DNA from: Sphingobacteriales bacterium 16-39-50
GTDB lineage: Bacteria > Bacteroidota > Bacteroidia > Sphingobacteriales > Sphingobacteriaceae
Reading direction: 5' to 3'
NCBI GenBank assembly: GCA_002257025.1
Contig: NCHA01000001.1
Span: 558,001 to 622,000, forward strand
DNA: 64,000 bases
A program made the position numbers and the translations under genes. Positions within the stretch are counted from its first letter, which is position 1. Each line of letters starts with the position of its first letter. Under the pieces are notes generated by a model. That model searched no databases, was not told the origin of the DNA, and was given only the letters and a program-made list of their open reading frames with translations. Positions 27,215 through 35,162 of the stretch are shown here, in pieces.

Positions 27215-28402
27215 ATGATAAAAACCAAAAACTTACTTTTATTAGCTATGGTATACTCCATTTTGATATCATGTTCCAAGTCAAAAGATAGTACAATCAG
27301 CCCCAATTCACCAAAATCAAAGATTTCCCCTTCCTCAAATGCCGATGCAAAGAGTTCATATAGCAACTCAAAAACTAATATTCGTATTGATTACTATTCC
27401 ATCCCTTTCAGTGGAAATTCAGGTTCACTTAGAGACGCCATCGCTTATATTGATGCTAATGGTGATGGTATTACTGATGTTTTTATGGCAACTGGAGATT
27501 ATCTTTTACAAGGAGAAGTAAAATCTATTTTAGCTATAAATAATGGAAGCCAAAAATTCAATTCATCAACTACTGAATTTAACAACAATTTGCCACCGGC
27601 GACCCATGCTAGAAAATCTATTGTGAGTGATTTTAACAACGATAATTTAAAAGATATTTTTGTATTTGACCACGGATATGATGCAAACCCCTTCCCTGGC
27701 AGCCAATGTAAATTAGTCATTCAAAATTCCAAGGGGGCTTTTTCATGGTCAAAACTCCCGGAAGTTGGATTTTTTCATGGTGGTGCTGCTGCAGATATCG
27801 ACAACGATGGCGACATAGATATTTTTGTGGGAGGATTCGAGCCTTTTTTTTACATTAACGATGGTACGGGTAATTTTCAAGCAACAAGAGATAGATTAGA
27901 CAGTAATATTACTGGTATAGCAAAAGTGTTTACCGCAGAATTGATCGATGTGGATAAAGATGGGTATCTGGATTTATTAGTAGGTGCCCATGAACACGAA
28001 GGAAACAAAACCACAATTTTTTGGGGCAACAACACCGGGGTTTATCTTGAGTCAAAGAAAACCATACTTCCTTCAGTTAACAATTATGGAGTAATCTTAG
28101 ATTTTGATGCAGAGGATTTAGATGGGGATGGAGACAGAGACCTAGTAATAAACAGAACCGGAGGTGGAAACAGTAATTTTTATATTGGCAGAAGGAGTCA
28201 ACTACTAATTAATAATGGTAACCGGAGTTTTACCGACAAAACATCTCAAATAGACAATCCAGGAGTGGATAATGAAACCTGGTTTCCATGGATAAGAATT
28301 CAAGATGCGGATAATGATGGCGACCTGGACATTCTTTCTGATGATCTAGCTGATGAATTTTTCCTTAAAAACGACGGGTCTGCAAAATTTACTAGGATAT
28401 AA
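27215..28402 (+). CDS. Lipoprotein with FG-GAP/VCBS calcium-binding repeats
   Basis: This 395-residue protein has a lipoprotein signal peptide starting MIKTKNLLLL, with lipobox SILISC (Cys 20) and a Ser/Lys-rich linker to about residue 60. At least five FG-GAP/VCBS repeats with Asp-rich loops follow, including DANGDGITDV, DIDNDGDIDI, DVDKDGYLDL, DLDGDGDRDL and DADNDGDLDI. They should form a calcium-stabilised seven-bladed propeller exposed outside the outer membrane. An open frame extends 34 codons upstream, but the lipobox fixes the start at ATG 27215. An attC-like hairpin follows 22 bases after the stop. No enzymatic domain is present. Confidence 0.87.
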   Translation: MIKTKNLLLLAMVYSILISCSKSKDSTISPNSPKSKISPSSNADAKSSYSNSKTNIRIDYYSIPFSGNSGSLRDAIAYIDANGDGITDVFMATGDYLLQGEVKSILAINNGSQKFNSSTTEFNNNLPPATHARKSIVSDFNNDNLKDIFVFDHGYDANPFPGSQCKLVIQNSKGAFSWSKLPEVGFFHGGAAADIDNDGDIDIFVGGFEPFFYINDGTGNFQATRDRLDSNITGIAKVFTAELIDVDKDGYLDLLVGAHEHEGNKTTIFWGNNTGVYLESKKTILPSVNNYGVILDFDAEDLDGDGDRDLVINRTGGGNSNFYIGRRSQLLINNGNRSFTDKTSQIDNPGVDNETWFPWIRIQDADNDGDLDILSDDLADEFFLKNDGSAKFTRI

Positions 28403-28420
28403 GTTGAAATAATATGTATC

Positions 28421-28545
28421 ATCGGTTATGGGCAATTGTTGGTTCTCGCCAACCTATTAAAATTATTGCAAATTTTTAGCCCGCTTTGCACTTGTAAAGT
28501 TATATGCTTTCCCGGGCAACTCCTCATAGCCGGACTGTTATCTGC
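28421..28545. repeat. attC-like imperfect inverted repeat downstream of the VCBS lipoprotein
   Basis: GGTTATGGGCAATTG (28424-28438) pairs with CAACTCCTCATAGCC (28517-28531) across 15 positions, with two mismatches and two G-T pairs. An inner hairpin GTTGG/CCAAC lies at 28438-28453. CGGACTGTTATCTGC follows the right arm. An arrangement of imperfect arms, spacer and GTTAT end is reminiscent of integron attC sites. Only one copy was found here. Confidence 0.5.
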
Positions 28546-28671
28546 ATATGTAGGATGAAACAAACAAGGGCAATCAATTTGGAAATTGACTTTAGAATTT
28601 GGAATTTAAGCCTTGCAGTTGAGAGATTAATATAGCTTAAAATCATTTTCAAATTTCTTTAAGTTATAGCC

Positions 28672-28698
28672 TTGAATACACATAAACTTCTATATTTG
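28672..28698 (+). promoter_or_regulatory. Predicted promoter of the tRNA-Leu pair
   Basis: TATATTTG (28691-28698) matches TAnnTTTG exactly. TTG at 28672-28674 lies 16 bases upstream, a little close for a -33 box. The first tRNA begins 80 bases downstream. Confidence 0.5.
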
Positions 28699-28778
28699 CA
28701 CACGTTTTCACAGTTTAATCACCAAGTGCTCATAAATATATGAGACTTAACCGTGTTTAAATACGAGGAAAAAGCATT

Positions 28779-28862
28779 GCCCGGATGGCGAAATTGGTAA
28801 ACGTTGCGGTCTCAGAAGCCGTTGGAGTTATATCCTTGAGAGTTCGAGTCTCTCTTCGGGCA
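28779..28862 (+). tRNA. tRNA-Leu (anticodon CAG)
   Basis: This 84-base gene has a 7-bp acceptor stem GCCCGGA/TTCGGGC (one G-T pair), the D-arm GCGAAATTGGTAAACG, and a long variable arm as expected for class II tRNA. The T-arm contains GAGTTCGAGTCTC. The anticodon stem encloses the loop CTCAGAA, giving anticodon CAG. Position 37 is A and not the more usual G of leucine tRNAs. CCA is not encoded. Confidence 0.93.
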
Positions 28863-28867
28863 CGAGT

Positions 28868-28948
28868 AAATGTGTTATCAGTTATCTGTTATCAGTAAAT
28901 CACTCCTGAGAACAAACATCTGGTAACTGGAAACAGGTAACTGACAAC
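28868..28948. repeat. Short wordlike array (GTTATCAGTTATCTG type) between the tRNAs
   Basis: GTTATCAGTTATCTGTTATC is followed by a roughly inverted set of words (CTGGTAACTGGAAACAGGTA). A related array, in one orientation only, lies at 60118-60166. Confidence 0.6.
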
Positions 28949-28957
28949 AATAAAAAT

Positions 28958-29041
28958 GCCCAGGTGGCGAAATTGGTAGACGCACCACTTTGAGGGGGTG
29001 GCGCCCTAACGGGTGTGGCAGTTCGAATCTGCTCCTGGGCA
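28958..29041 (+). tRNA. tRNA-Leu (anticodon GAG)
   Basis: This 84-base gene has the acceptor stem GCCCAGG/CCTGGGC, D-arm GCGAAATTGGTAGACGC and anticodon stem CCACT/GGTGG around TTGAGGG, giving anticodon GAG. A long variable arm (CGCCCTAACGGGTG) and a T-arm with CAGTTCGAATCTG follow. CCA is not encoded. It lies 95 bases after the CAG tRNA and is probably in the same transcript. Confidence 0.95.
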
Positions 29042-29129
29042 CAAAAAAAAAGTTATATGTTGTCGATTAGCTCTTACCTGGCTAGCGACGGGGACGGAAA
29101 TTTTAAATTGAAATTTCTACTAATCTTCA

Positions 29130-29190
29130 GGAGATCCCTCTCAGCGAAGGGCTGATCGGGATGACGGTCTCTAATGGCGGATTCATTCTC
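29130..29190 (+). repeat. 61-bp dispersed element, copy 1
   Basis: The sequence starts GGAGATCCCTCTCAGCGAAG and ends CTAATGGCGGATTCATTCTC. It differs from the copy at 30611-30671 at only a few positions. It is followed within 15 bases by a TCAACTGTCAA array, as is copy 2. Confidence 0.85.
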
Positions 29191-29200
29191 AACCCAATAG

Positions 29201-29237
29201 CTATCAGTTCTCAACTGTCAACTGTCAATTCTCAGGC
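29201..29237. repeat. Short wordlike array (TCAACTGTCAATTCTCA type)
   Basis: CTATCAGTTCTCAACTGTCA is followed by ACTGTCAATTCTCAG. The stop codon of the sulfide:quinone oxidoreductase gene (29232-29234, minus strand) is inside it. Confidence 0.65.
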
Positions 29238-30434
29238 CGTTCCTTTTAAAATCTTATTCCAGTACAGCCAGGGCAAAATCTTAGTTTTTAAAATCCACAT
29301 TGTCCAGCGTGGCTTGGTCTGATCAACAGGGAAGGTCATGGTCGGTTTGTTCGTATAATCAAACTCTGCCAACATTAATTTGCCGTACTCTGTAGGAATT
29401 GGGCAGGCACTATAACCGGTATATTCAGCAGTCATTTGCTGATCAGCTAATACAGCCAATACATTTTGCACAACCACAGGTGCCTGTTTACGAATAGCTG
29501 CACCGGTCTTACTGCAGGGAGCATTCGTACAATCGCCTAATGCAAATACATTTGGATAGCGGCTATGCTGCAGCGTGCTTTTATTTACTTCTACATAGCC
29601 GTAAGGGTTATTTGGATCTGCCAGTGGACTGCTCTTAATAAAATCAGGAGCCGACTGTGGTGGCACAGCATGACACATATCAAATTTCATTTCCTTCTTT
29701 AGAACAAGTCCTTCAGCGTTTTTCTCTTCAAAATGAACTTTTTTATTGGGTCCGTCGAGTTCAGTGACATTCACACCAAAATGGGGTTTTATATTATAGT
29801 TCTGAACTACTTCAGTTAAGGTGTCTGCATACTCTTTTACAGCAAATATGGCACCTGCCCCTGACAAATAATGCACATCACACTTTTCTAATATGCCCTG
29901 TTTTTGCCAATAGTCGCAAGCCAGATACATTATTTTATGAGGAGCACCACCACATTTTATCGGACTAACCGGATTGGTGAACACAGCAGTACCTCCTTTA
30001 AAGTTTTTTATTAATTCCCATGTATAGGGAGCAATATCAAACGAATAATTACTACTGACATTATTTTGACCCAATGTTTCTTTTAATCCTGCTATTTTTT
30101 GCCAGTCTAATTGTATACCCGGACAGACAACCATTGCATCGTAATCAAAGGATGCACCGCTCTTACAAATAACTTTGTTTTCTTCAGGCAAAAATGTTGA
30201 AACGGCATCCTTAATCCAAGTTGTTCCTTTAGGAATATAGTCAGCCTGGTTCCTGACGGTTTTCTTAATGTCGAAAATGCCAGCACCCACCAGCGTCCAT
30301 GCAGGTTGATAATAGTGTTTTAAAGAAGGGTCAATGATACTTATCTGCAAACTTTTATCTTTTTTTAAAAGTTGAGCAGCAACTGAAAGTCCGGCATTGC
30401 CGCCTCCAACAATAACTATTTTTTTAGCAGTCAT
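29232..30434 (-). CDS. sqr: Sulfide:quinone oxidoreductase, mitochondrial-like type
   Basis: This 400-residue FAD protein has the dinucleotide-binding motif GGGNAGLSVAAQL near residue 10 and the second FAD motif FALGDCTNAP near 297. Two redox cysteines seen in the animal/mitochondrial-like SQR group are present: C161 in PIKCGGAPHKIMYL and C344 in YSACPIPTEYGK, followed by LAEFDY. Such enzymes oxidise sulfide to sulfane sulfur and pass electrons to the quinone pool at the inner membrane, here presumably menaquinone. No persulfide dioxygenase, rhodanese or sulfide-sensing regulator is beside it, so detoxification is inferred. A related flavocytochrome or NADH dehydrogenase role is less likely given both cysteines. 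It is bracketed by two copies of a 61-bp element. Confidence 0.88.
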   Translation of the reverse strand: MTAKKIVIVGGGNAGLSVAAQLLKKDKSLQISIIDPSLKHYYQPAWTLVGAGIFDIKKTVRNQADYIPKGTTWIKDAVSTFLPEENKVICKSGASFDYDAMVVCPGIQLDWQKIAGLKETLGQNNVSSNYSFDIAPYTWELIKNFKGGTAVFTNPVSPIKCGGAPHKIMYLACDYWQKQGILEKCDVHYLSGAGAIFAVKEYADTLTEVVQNYNIKPHFGVNVTELDGPNKKVHFEEKNAEGLVLKKEMKFDMCHAVPPQSAPDFIKSSPLADPNNPYGYVEVNKSTLQHSRYPNVFALGDCTNAPCSKTGAAIRKQAPVVVQNVLAVLADQQMTAEYTGYSACPIPTEYGKLMLAEFDYTNKPTMTFPVDQTKPRWTMWILKTKILPWLYWNKILKGTA

Positions 30435-30610
30435 CTCGTTTTGTTTAATTACTAAAACAAGTTAGATATTATGTATTGACATGAACGTAACTTTTGTTAC
30501 ATAGTCCTGATTTACTGAGGAATAGCATAGATGTTGGGGAGATTCTGGTCTTAGCTTTCTGAATTAGGATTCGTCCGGGTGAATGGAAAGTTTAATTCTG
30601 CTTCATTTGA

Positions 30611-30671
30611 GGAGATCCCTCTCCGCGAAGGGCGGATCGGGATGACGGTCTCTAATGGCGGATTCATTCTC
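30611..30671 (+). repeat. 61-bp dispersed element, copy 2
   Basis: GGAGATCCCTCTCCGCGAAG to CTAATGGCGGATTCATTCTC, in the same orientation as copy 1. The inner CTCCGCGAAGGGCGGA can form a small hairpin. Confidence 0.85.
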
Positions 30672-30680
30672 CATTTAATA

Positions 30681-30718
30681 ATTCTCAACTGTCAATTGTC
30701 AACTGTCAACTATCAATT
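30681..30718. repeat. Short wordlike array (TCAACTGTCAATTGTCAACTG type)
   Basis: Four tandem TCAACTG/TCAATTG words precede CTATCAATTA. The stop codon of the MBL-fold hydrolase gene (30706-30708, minus strand) is inside. Confidence 0.7.
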
Positions 30719-31476
30719 AAAAGCTCCAGTCCATCATAAGCCAGAAAAACACCTTCAGGCAGTTCTTTTGACACTTCGCGGTGGGTGCCCATATTGTGGC
30801 TGATGTGGGTGATATAGGTTTTTTTTGCTCCGATCTCGGCTGCGAGTTGCAGGGCTTCATCAAGAGTGAAATGTGAAATATGCTTTGTTTTCTGCAGGGC
30901 ATTGATTACCAGCAGTTCTGAACCCTTTATTTTGAGCTTTTCCTCTTCTGAAATCGAATTCGCATCAGTGATATAGGTAAACCCTCCTATCCTGAAACCA
31001 AAAACAGGTAATTTGAAATGCATCACAGAAATGGGCATCACAGAAATTCCGGAAACATCAAAAGTCTGGTTCTCTTCGATCGTATTCAGACTTAATCGGG
31101 GTATACCGGGGTAATTATTCCCGGAGAAAATATAATGGAACTCCTTCCTCAGAGCCTCCTGGACCCTGATATGGGCATAAATATCAATTTCAGATTGTTG
31201 CTTATGATTAAATGCCCGCACATCATCCAGCCCTGCGACATGATCTTTGTGTTCATGAGTAAACAGAATGGCATCGAGATGCTTCACCCCTGCCCTGAGC
31301 ATCTGGTAGCGGAAATCAGGCCCTGCATCGATCACCAGTGCTTTTCCCTGATCCTCAATAAGAACAGATACCCTTAAACGCTTGTCATGCTTGCTTTTTG
31401 AGCTGCACACCGCGCAATCACAGGCAATGACCGGTACGCCCTGGGATGTTCCTGTTCCTAAAAATGTGATCTTCAA
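30706..31476 (-). CDS. PhnP-like MBL-fold metallo-hydrolase
   Basis: This 256-residue metallo-beta-lactamase-fold protein has the core motif THEHKDHVAGLDD (about 74-86), further His ligands (MHFK near 154, THISHNMGTH near 224) and GTGTSQGVPVIACDCAVCSS near the start. The extra Cys cluster after the first strand is a feature of PhnP-type phosphodiesterases, where it binds a second zinc. PhnP itself acts on cyclic ribose phosphate in phosphonate breakdown, but no phn genes are near, so the substrate is open. It overlaps the small upstream gene by 4 bases (ATGA). The last residues are encoded by a wordlike array. Confidence 0.9.
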   Translation of the reverse strand: MKITFLGTGTSQGVPVIACDCAVCSSKSKHDKRLRVSVLIEDQGKALVIDAGPDFRYQMLRAGVKHLDAILFTHEHKDHVAGLDDVRAFNHKQQSEIDIYAHIRVQEALRKEFHYIFSGNNYPGIPRLSLNTIEENQTFDVSGISVMPISVMHFKLPVFGFRIGGFTYITDANSISEEEKLKIKGSELLVINALQKTKHISHFTLDEALQLAAEIGAKKTYITHISHNMGTHREVSKELPEGVFLAYDGLELLIDS

Positions 31477-31748
31477 AACTCTATTTTTGTTTGTTTCAAT
31501 ACGTAAAGGAATGCTTTTTGCTTCTCATCAAGCAGGTTTTCATCAGTTTCTGATCGCTGAAGCAGATCAGCAAGTGAATTGATTTTACTTTCGAGGTTCG
31601 AAAATTTATTCACGATCACTATCCGGTCCTTCTCCAGAACACAGGAGCCGGTCTTAAAATTGCCCTTTTCATAACGCAGTTTGAATCCGAGAGTTCTAAT
31701 CAGGGCTTCGAGCTTATCAAGTGTATGCTGGGTATAAGTTAGGGCCAT
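31473..31748 (-). CDS. Small conserved hypothetical protein coupled to the MBL hydrolase
   Basis: This 91-residue cytoplasmic protein (MALTYTQHTLDKLEALIRTL) has a predicted helix, a short beta hairpin (FKTGSCVLEKDRIVIVNKFS) and a C-terminal helical part. I do not recognise the family. Its stop overlaps the start of the MBL-fold gene by 4 bases, so the two are translated together and may work in the same process. It begins after the terminator of the lolA-like gene. Confidence 0.78.
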   Translation of the reverse strand: MALTYTQHTLDKLEALIRTLGFKLRYEKGNFKTGSCVLEKDRIVIVNKFSNLESKINSLADLLQRSETDENLLDEKQKAFLYVLKQTKIEF

Positions 31749-31766
31749 TGCATTTCAAAAATAACA

Positions 31767-31800
31767 AAAAAGGCTTCAAACAATTGTCTGAAGCCTTTAA
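31767..31800. terminator. Intrinsic terminator downstream of the lolA-like gene
   Basis: A 10-bp perfect stem, AAAGGCTTCA/TGAAGCCTTT (31769-31778 and 31789-31798), closes a 10-base loop with A and T runs on the two sides. It ends minus-strand transcription from ftsK-lolA. Confidence 0.88.
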
Positions 31801-31816
31801 ATAATTATTATTAGCC

Positions 31817-32467
31817 TTATCGCAGATCTACAACTTCTACGCCCGGATAAAGCTTAGAATCAAATGCAAATATTGATTCAGACACCTTAATATTCGGGGT
31901 GAAAGTCTTGATACTATAGGTATAACGGTTACCATTTTTGTCAAAGATTACCGCATTTACAATTTGCTTACTCAATTTATCAATCTGCAGTTTTACTTTG
32001 AAAAAACTACGTTTGGTATCTGTCGGACTCAAATCAATGTTATGCACCATTTTTCCGTTCAATTTGGTATCATTTGTATAAAGTGATTTAAAGCCCTTTT
32101 CATAGATCGTAAACAATTTTGCAGGATTTAAGGCATCTGCCGAATTATCAACCTCACTCAACTGAACCTCTTTATCCGCTTTCAAATAGGTCCACTGATT
32201 TTTACCATCACTGATCAGTTCCTGCCCTTTCAATACAACCTTGTACTTATTCACCTTCGATTTCACAAACAAGGTCCCACTCTGGGTTTCTTTGATCTTT
32301 GCCTCCGGATTTTCAAGGGTGTAAGAAAATTCTGTCTTGATCACGTCATAACTGCGGTACTTTTTGGAAACTTCTGCCAAAATTGCCTTTGCTTTCACTT
32401 CACTCTGCGCCATCACACTTATTCCGGAACCTAAAACAAGAAACGCAGCTATAAATAACTTCTTCAT
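31817..32467 (-). CDS. lolA: LolA-like outer-membrane lipoprotein carrier
   Basis: This 216-residue periplasmic protein has a signal peptide (about 1-20, ending VMAQ) followed by the LolA/LppX half-barrel fold. Recognisable segments are KYRSYDVIKTEFSYTLENPE, ETQSGTLFVKSKVNKYKV and SDGKNQWTYLKADKEVQLSEV. LolA proteins carry lipoproteins from the inner to the outer membrane. It begins 16 bases after the ftsK stop, a gene order common in Bacteroidota, and it ends at a strong terminator. No LolB is seen, as expected for this phylum. Confidence 0.9.
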   Translation of the reverse strand: MKKLFIAAFLVLGSGISVMAQSEVKAKAILAEVSKKYRSYDVIKTEFSYTLENPEAKIKETQSGTLFVKSKVNKYKVVLKGQELISDGKNQWTYLKADKEVQLSEVDNSADALNPAKLFTIYEKGFKSLYTNDTKLNGKMVHNIDLSPTDTKRSFFKVKLQIDKLSKQIVNAVIFDKNGNRYTYSIKTFTPNIKVSESIFAFDSKLYPGVEVVDLR

Positions 32468-32483
32468 TTGATTTATTCTTTAA

Positions 32484-35030
32484 TTAATCATTGTTATCTA
32501 ATGTATTCAAGAACTGTTCCAAAGAATATTCGTCAGGTATAAGAACTTCTCTGGCCTTGCTCCCTTCAAATGGTCCGACGATATTTGCGGCCTCCAATTG
32601 ATCGATAATACGGCCTGCCCTGTTATATCCTAATTTCAGCTTTCGCTGGATTAAAGAGGTAGAACCCTGCTGATGCATCACAATCAAACGTGCAGCTTCT
32701 TCAAACATCGGATCCCGGTCGGAAGCATCAAAGTCTTTTGCCGATGAATCAGCATTTTCATCCAGATATTCAGGCAGCATCCATGCCGAAGGATACCCGC
32801 GTTGTGAACCGATAAATTCTGACACTTTTTCCACTTCCGGAGTATCTACAAAGGCACATTGTATCCTGATCAGGTCACTTCCTGTAGATAAAAGCATGTC
32901 CCCGCGACCAATCAACTGATCTGCCCCTCCACTATCAAGGATCGTTCTCGAGTCAATTTTAGATAATACCCTGAAAGCCAGTCGCGCCGGGAAATTCGCT
33001 TTGATTGTACCGGTAATAATATTTACTGAAGGACGCTGGGTTGCAATTACAAGGTGTATTCCAACAGCACGGGCCAATTGGGCAATCCTTGCAATCGGTG
33101 TTTCCACTTCCTTACCGGCTGTCATCATCAGATCGGCAAACTCATCTATGATCAGCACGATAAAAGGTAGAAAACGATGCCCTTCATTAGGATTAAGCTT
33201 CCTGCTGATGAATTTCTGGTTATACTCTTTCAAATTACGAACATGTCCGTTTTTCAACAGGTCATAACGCATATCCATTTCAATACACAGGGAATTTAAA
33301 GTTGTGATTACCTTTTTGGTATCAGTAATGATCGCATCTGCTTCGCCTGGTAATTTGGCAAGAAAATGCCTTTCAATCTTCCTGAAAAGCGTTAATTCTA
33401 CTTTTTTGGGATCTACCAGCACAAACTTCAATTGTGATGGGTGCATTTTGTACAGTAAGGAGATCAAAATTGCATTGATACCAACCGATTTCCCTTGACC
33501 GGTAGCACCTGCGACCAGCAAATGCGGCATTTTTGACAGGTCGGCAATATAAACCTCATTTGAAATCGTTTTACCCAATGCTATAGGCAGATCCATAGTT
33601 GTATTCTGGAACTTCTCTGTGGCAAGCACAGAACGCATCGATACCATTTCCGGATGCTGATTCGGCACCTCAATACCAATAGTCCCCTTTCCGGGCATTG
33701 GTGCAATGATACGAATACCTAAGGCAGCAAGACTCAAAGCTATATCATCTTCAAGGTTCTTTATCTTCGAAATTCTCACTCCAGGTGCAGGAATAATCTC
33801 ATACAAAGTTACCGTCGGACCGATAGTTGCCTTGATCTTATCAATCTCTATATTATAATGGTTGAGTGTCTCAACAATTTTATTCTTGTTGGCTTCAAGT
33901 TCTTCGGCATTTACAGCAATCTTATTGGAACCGTAATTTTCGAGAAGATCCAGGGTTGGATATTTGTAGCTCGACAGATCCAGGGTTGGATCATACATAC
34001 CAAATTGTTCAACCAGTTCTGTAGATTTCTTCTCCTCTTCTGTTTTCTCGATGGTAAGCGGCGGAGAATCTTTAAGTTCATCAGATACTGCCTGGGAAGT
34101 TTCAAAAGGCACATTTTTAGCAGGACTAAGCACAACCGGCCTGTGCTCCTCGGGTTCAGGCTCATCTGCAACTTCAACCGGCGGAAGATTCTGACTCAGC
34201 TTTTGTGTATTTCCGTTCGTAGTTTCCTGACCGGGGCGATTAGGCAAATTAAATTCCACCGGGGCATACAAGACTTCATCCTCCAGTTCAACTTCATCGC
34301 TGGTTTCAGGAACAATGTATTTAGGTTTAGCACTGCGTTCCGGTAATTTAAAGTCAATATTATAAGCGATGATCAATACGCTTAAACCTGCAAATGCCAG
34401 CAATCCCGCAGTACCGGCATCTCCAATCTGGGCTTGCAGGAGGCGATTGGTCCAGAACCCGAACTCACCTTCCAGAAAATGCGGGTAATCATTGATGAAA
34501 GCATGGAAAAATGCAAAAGTTACTGAAGTAAAAATCAGTAAAAAGAAGGAATAAGCAAGTGTTTTAGTTATGGATAAAACCTTGATTTTAAATAACATGC
34601 GGTATCCTATGATAAAAAAGACACCAATAAATAGGAAGGAAGCGACGCCAAACCATTCATAAATGAACTGATGGGATAAGAGCGCACCTAATTTACCCAG
34701 CCAGTTTTGAACAGCGGGCTGATTAAGTCCCATTTCGGTCAGTTCCTGCTGGGTTTTCATCAAATTACTCCAGCCACCGTTTGCGTCGATCACATAACTC
34801 TGATCATCCTGCCAGGTGAACAAATAAGAAGTGAAGGCCACCATGAAATAAAGCGAAATGATCAGAAAGAACAGACCGATGATCTTAATTGTCCGGTCGT
34901 CATTCAACTTGAACTTCGGCAGATCCTCAGCTGTTTCTTTCGGAACCCGCTGTTTTGGGGCAGGCTTAGACTTTGGCTCATCGCGAAAAGAATTGGCACT
35001 CCTGAATTGGTTTCCTTTTAGTAAGGGCAT
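32484..35030 (-). CDS. ftsK: DNA translocase FtsK
   Basis: This 848-residue septal DNA pump helps resolve and clear chromosomes at division. The N-terminal part has four or so membrane segments (about 50-70, 110-145, 155-180, 205-225). A Pro/Glu-rich linker runs to about residue 350. The motor follows, with alpha/beta domains, Walker A GATGQGKSVGINAILIS near 515, and Walker B LIIDEFADLMMTAG near 640. The C-terminal winged-helix gamma domain (about 775-840, with STSLIQRKLKLGYNRAGRI) recognises oriented DNA motifs. It leads the ftsK-lolA transcript. Confidence 0.97.
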   Translation of the reverse strand: MPLLKGNQFRSANSFRDEPKSKPAPKQRVPKETAEDLPKFKLNDDRTIKIIGLFFLIISLYFMVAFTSYLFTWQDDQSYVIDANGGWSNLMKTQQELTEMGLNQPAVQNWLGKLGALLSHQFIYEWFGVASFLFIGVFFIIGYRMLFKIKVLSITKTLAYSFFLLIFTSVTFAFFHAFINDYPHFLEGEFGFWTNRLLQAQIGDAGTAGLLAFAGLSVLIIAYNIDFKLPERSAKPKYIVPETSDEVELEDEVLYAPVEFNLPNRPGQETTNGNTQKLSQNLPPVEVADEPEPEEHRPVVLSPAKNVPFETSQAVSDELKDSPPLTIEKTEEEKKSTELVEQFGMYDPTLDLSSYKYPTLDLLENYGSNKIAVNAEELEANKNKIVETLNHYNIEIDKIKATIGPTVTLYEIIPAPGVRISKIKNLEDDIALSLAALGIRIIAPMPGKGTIGIEVPNQHPEMVSMRSVLATEKFQNTTMDLPIALGKTISNEVYIADLSKMPHLLVAGATGQGKSVGINAILISLLYKMHPSQLKFVLVDPKKVELTLFRKIERHFLAKLPGEADAIITDTKKVITTLNSLCIEMDMRYDLLKNGHVRNLKEYNQKFISRKLNPNEGHRFLPFIVLIIDEFADLMMTAGKEVETPIARIAQLARAVGIHLVIATQRPSVNIITGTIKANFPARLAFRVLSKIDSRTILDSGGADQLIGRGDMLLSTGSDLIRIQCAFVDTPEVEKVSEFIGSQRGYPSAWMLPEYLDENADSSAKDFDASDRDPMFEEAARLIVMHQQGSTSLIQRKLKLGYNRAGRIIDQLEAANIVGPFEGSKAREVLIPDEYSLEQFLNTLDNND

Positions 35031-35052
35031 TCGAAAATTTGCTAAATATTGA

Positions 35053-35060
35053 CAAATATA
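35053..35060 (-). promoter_or_regulatory. Predicted -7 box of the ftsK promoter
   Basis: TATATTTG (minus strand) matches TAnnTTTG about 25 bases upstream of the ftsK ATG. No good -33 box is seen. Confidence 0.5.
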
Positions 35061-35162
35061 ATGTTATAAAGAATATCTGAGATAGCCTAAATCTGCTGCA
35101 TTTTTTATTTAATTTTCTTAATATTGATAAACAGATGTTTAGTTCATTTAATACCTTATAAA

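Larger units (their letters stand above)
28403..28778. other. Gene-free stretch with attC-like hairpin and tRNA promoter
   Basis: The left part holds the large imperfect hairpin listed separately. The right part holds the promoter of the tRNA-Leu pair. No open frame of interest is seen. Confidence 0.5.

Noticed and set aside
28779-29041. Integration site at tRNA-Leu with a genomic island
   Set aside because: No second copy of the tRNA 3' end was found to either side in the window, and there is no integrase. The accessory stretch lies on the 5' side of the tRNAs, not beyond their 3' ends.
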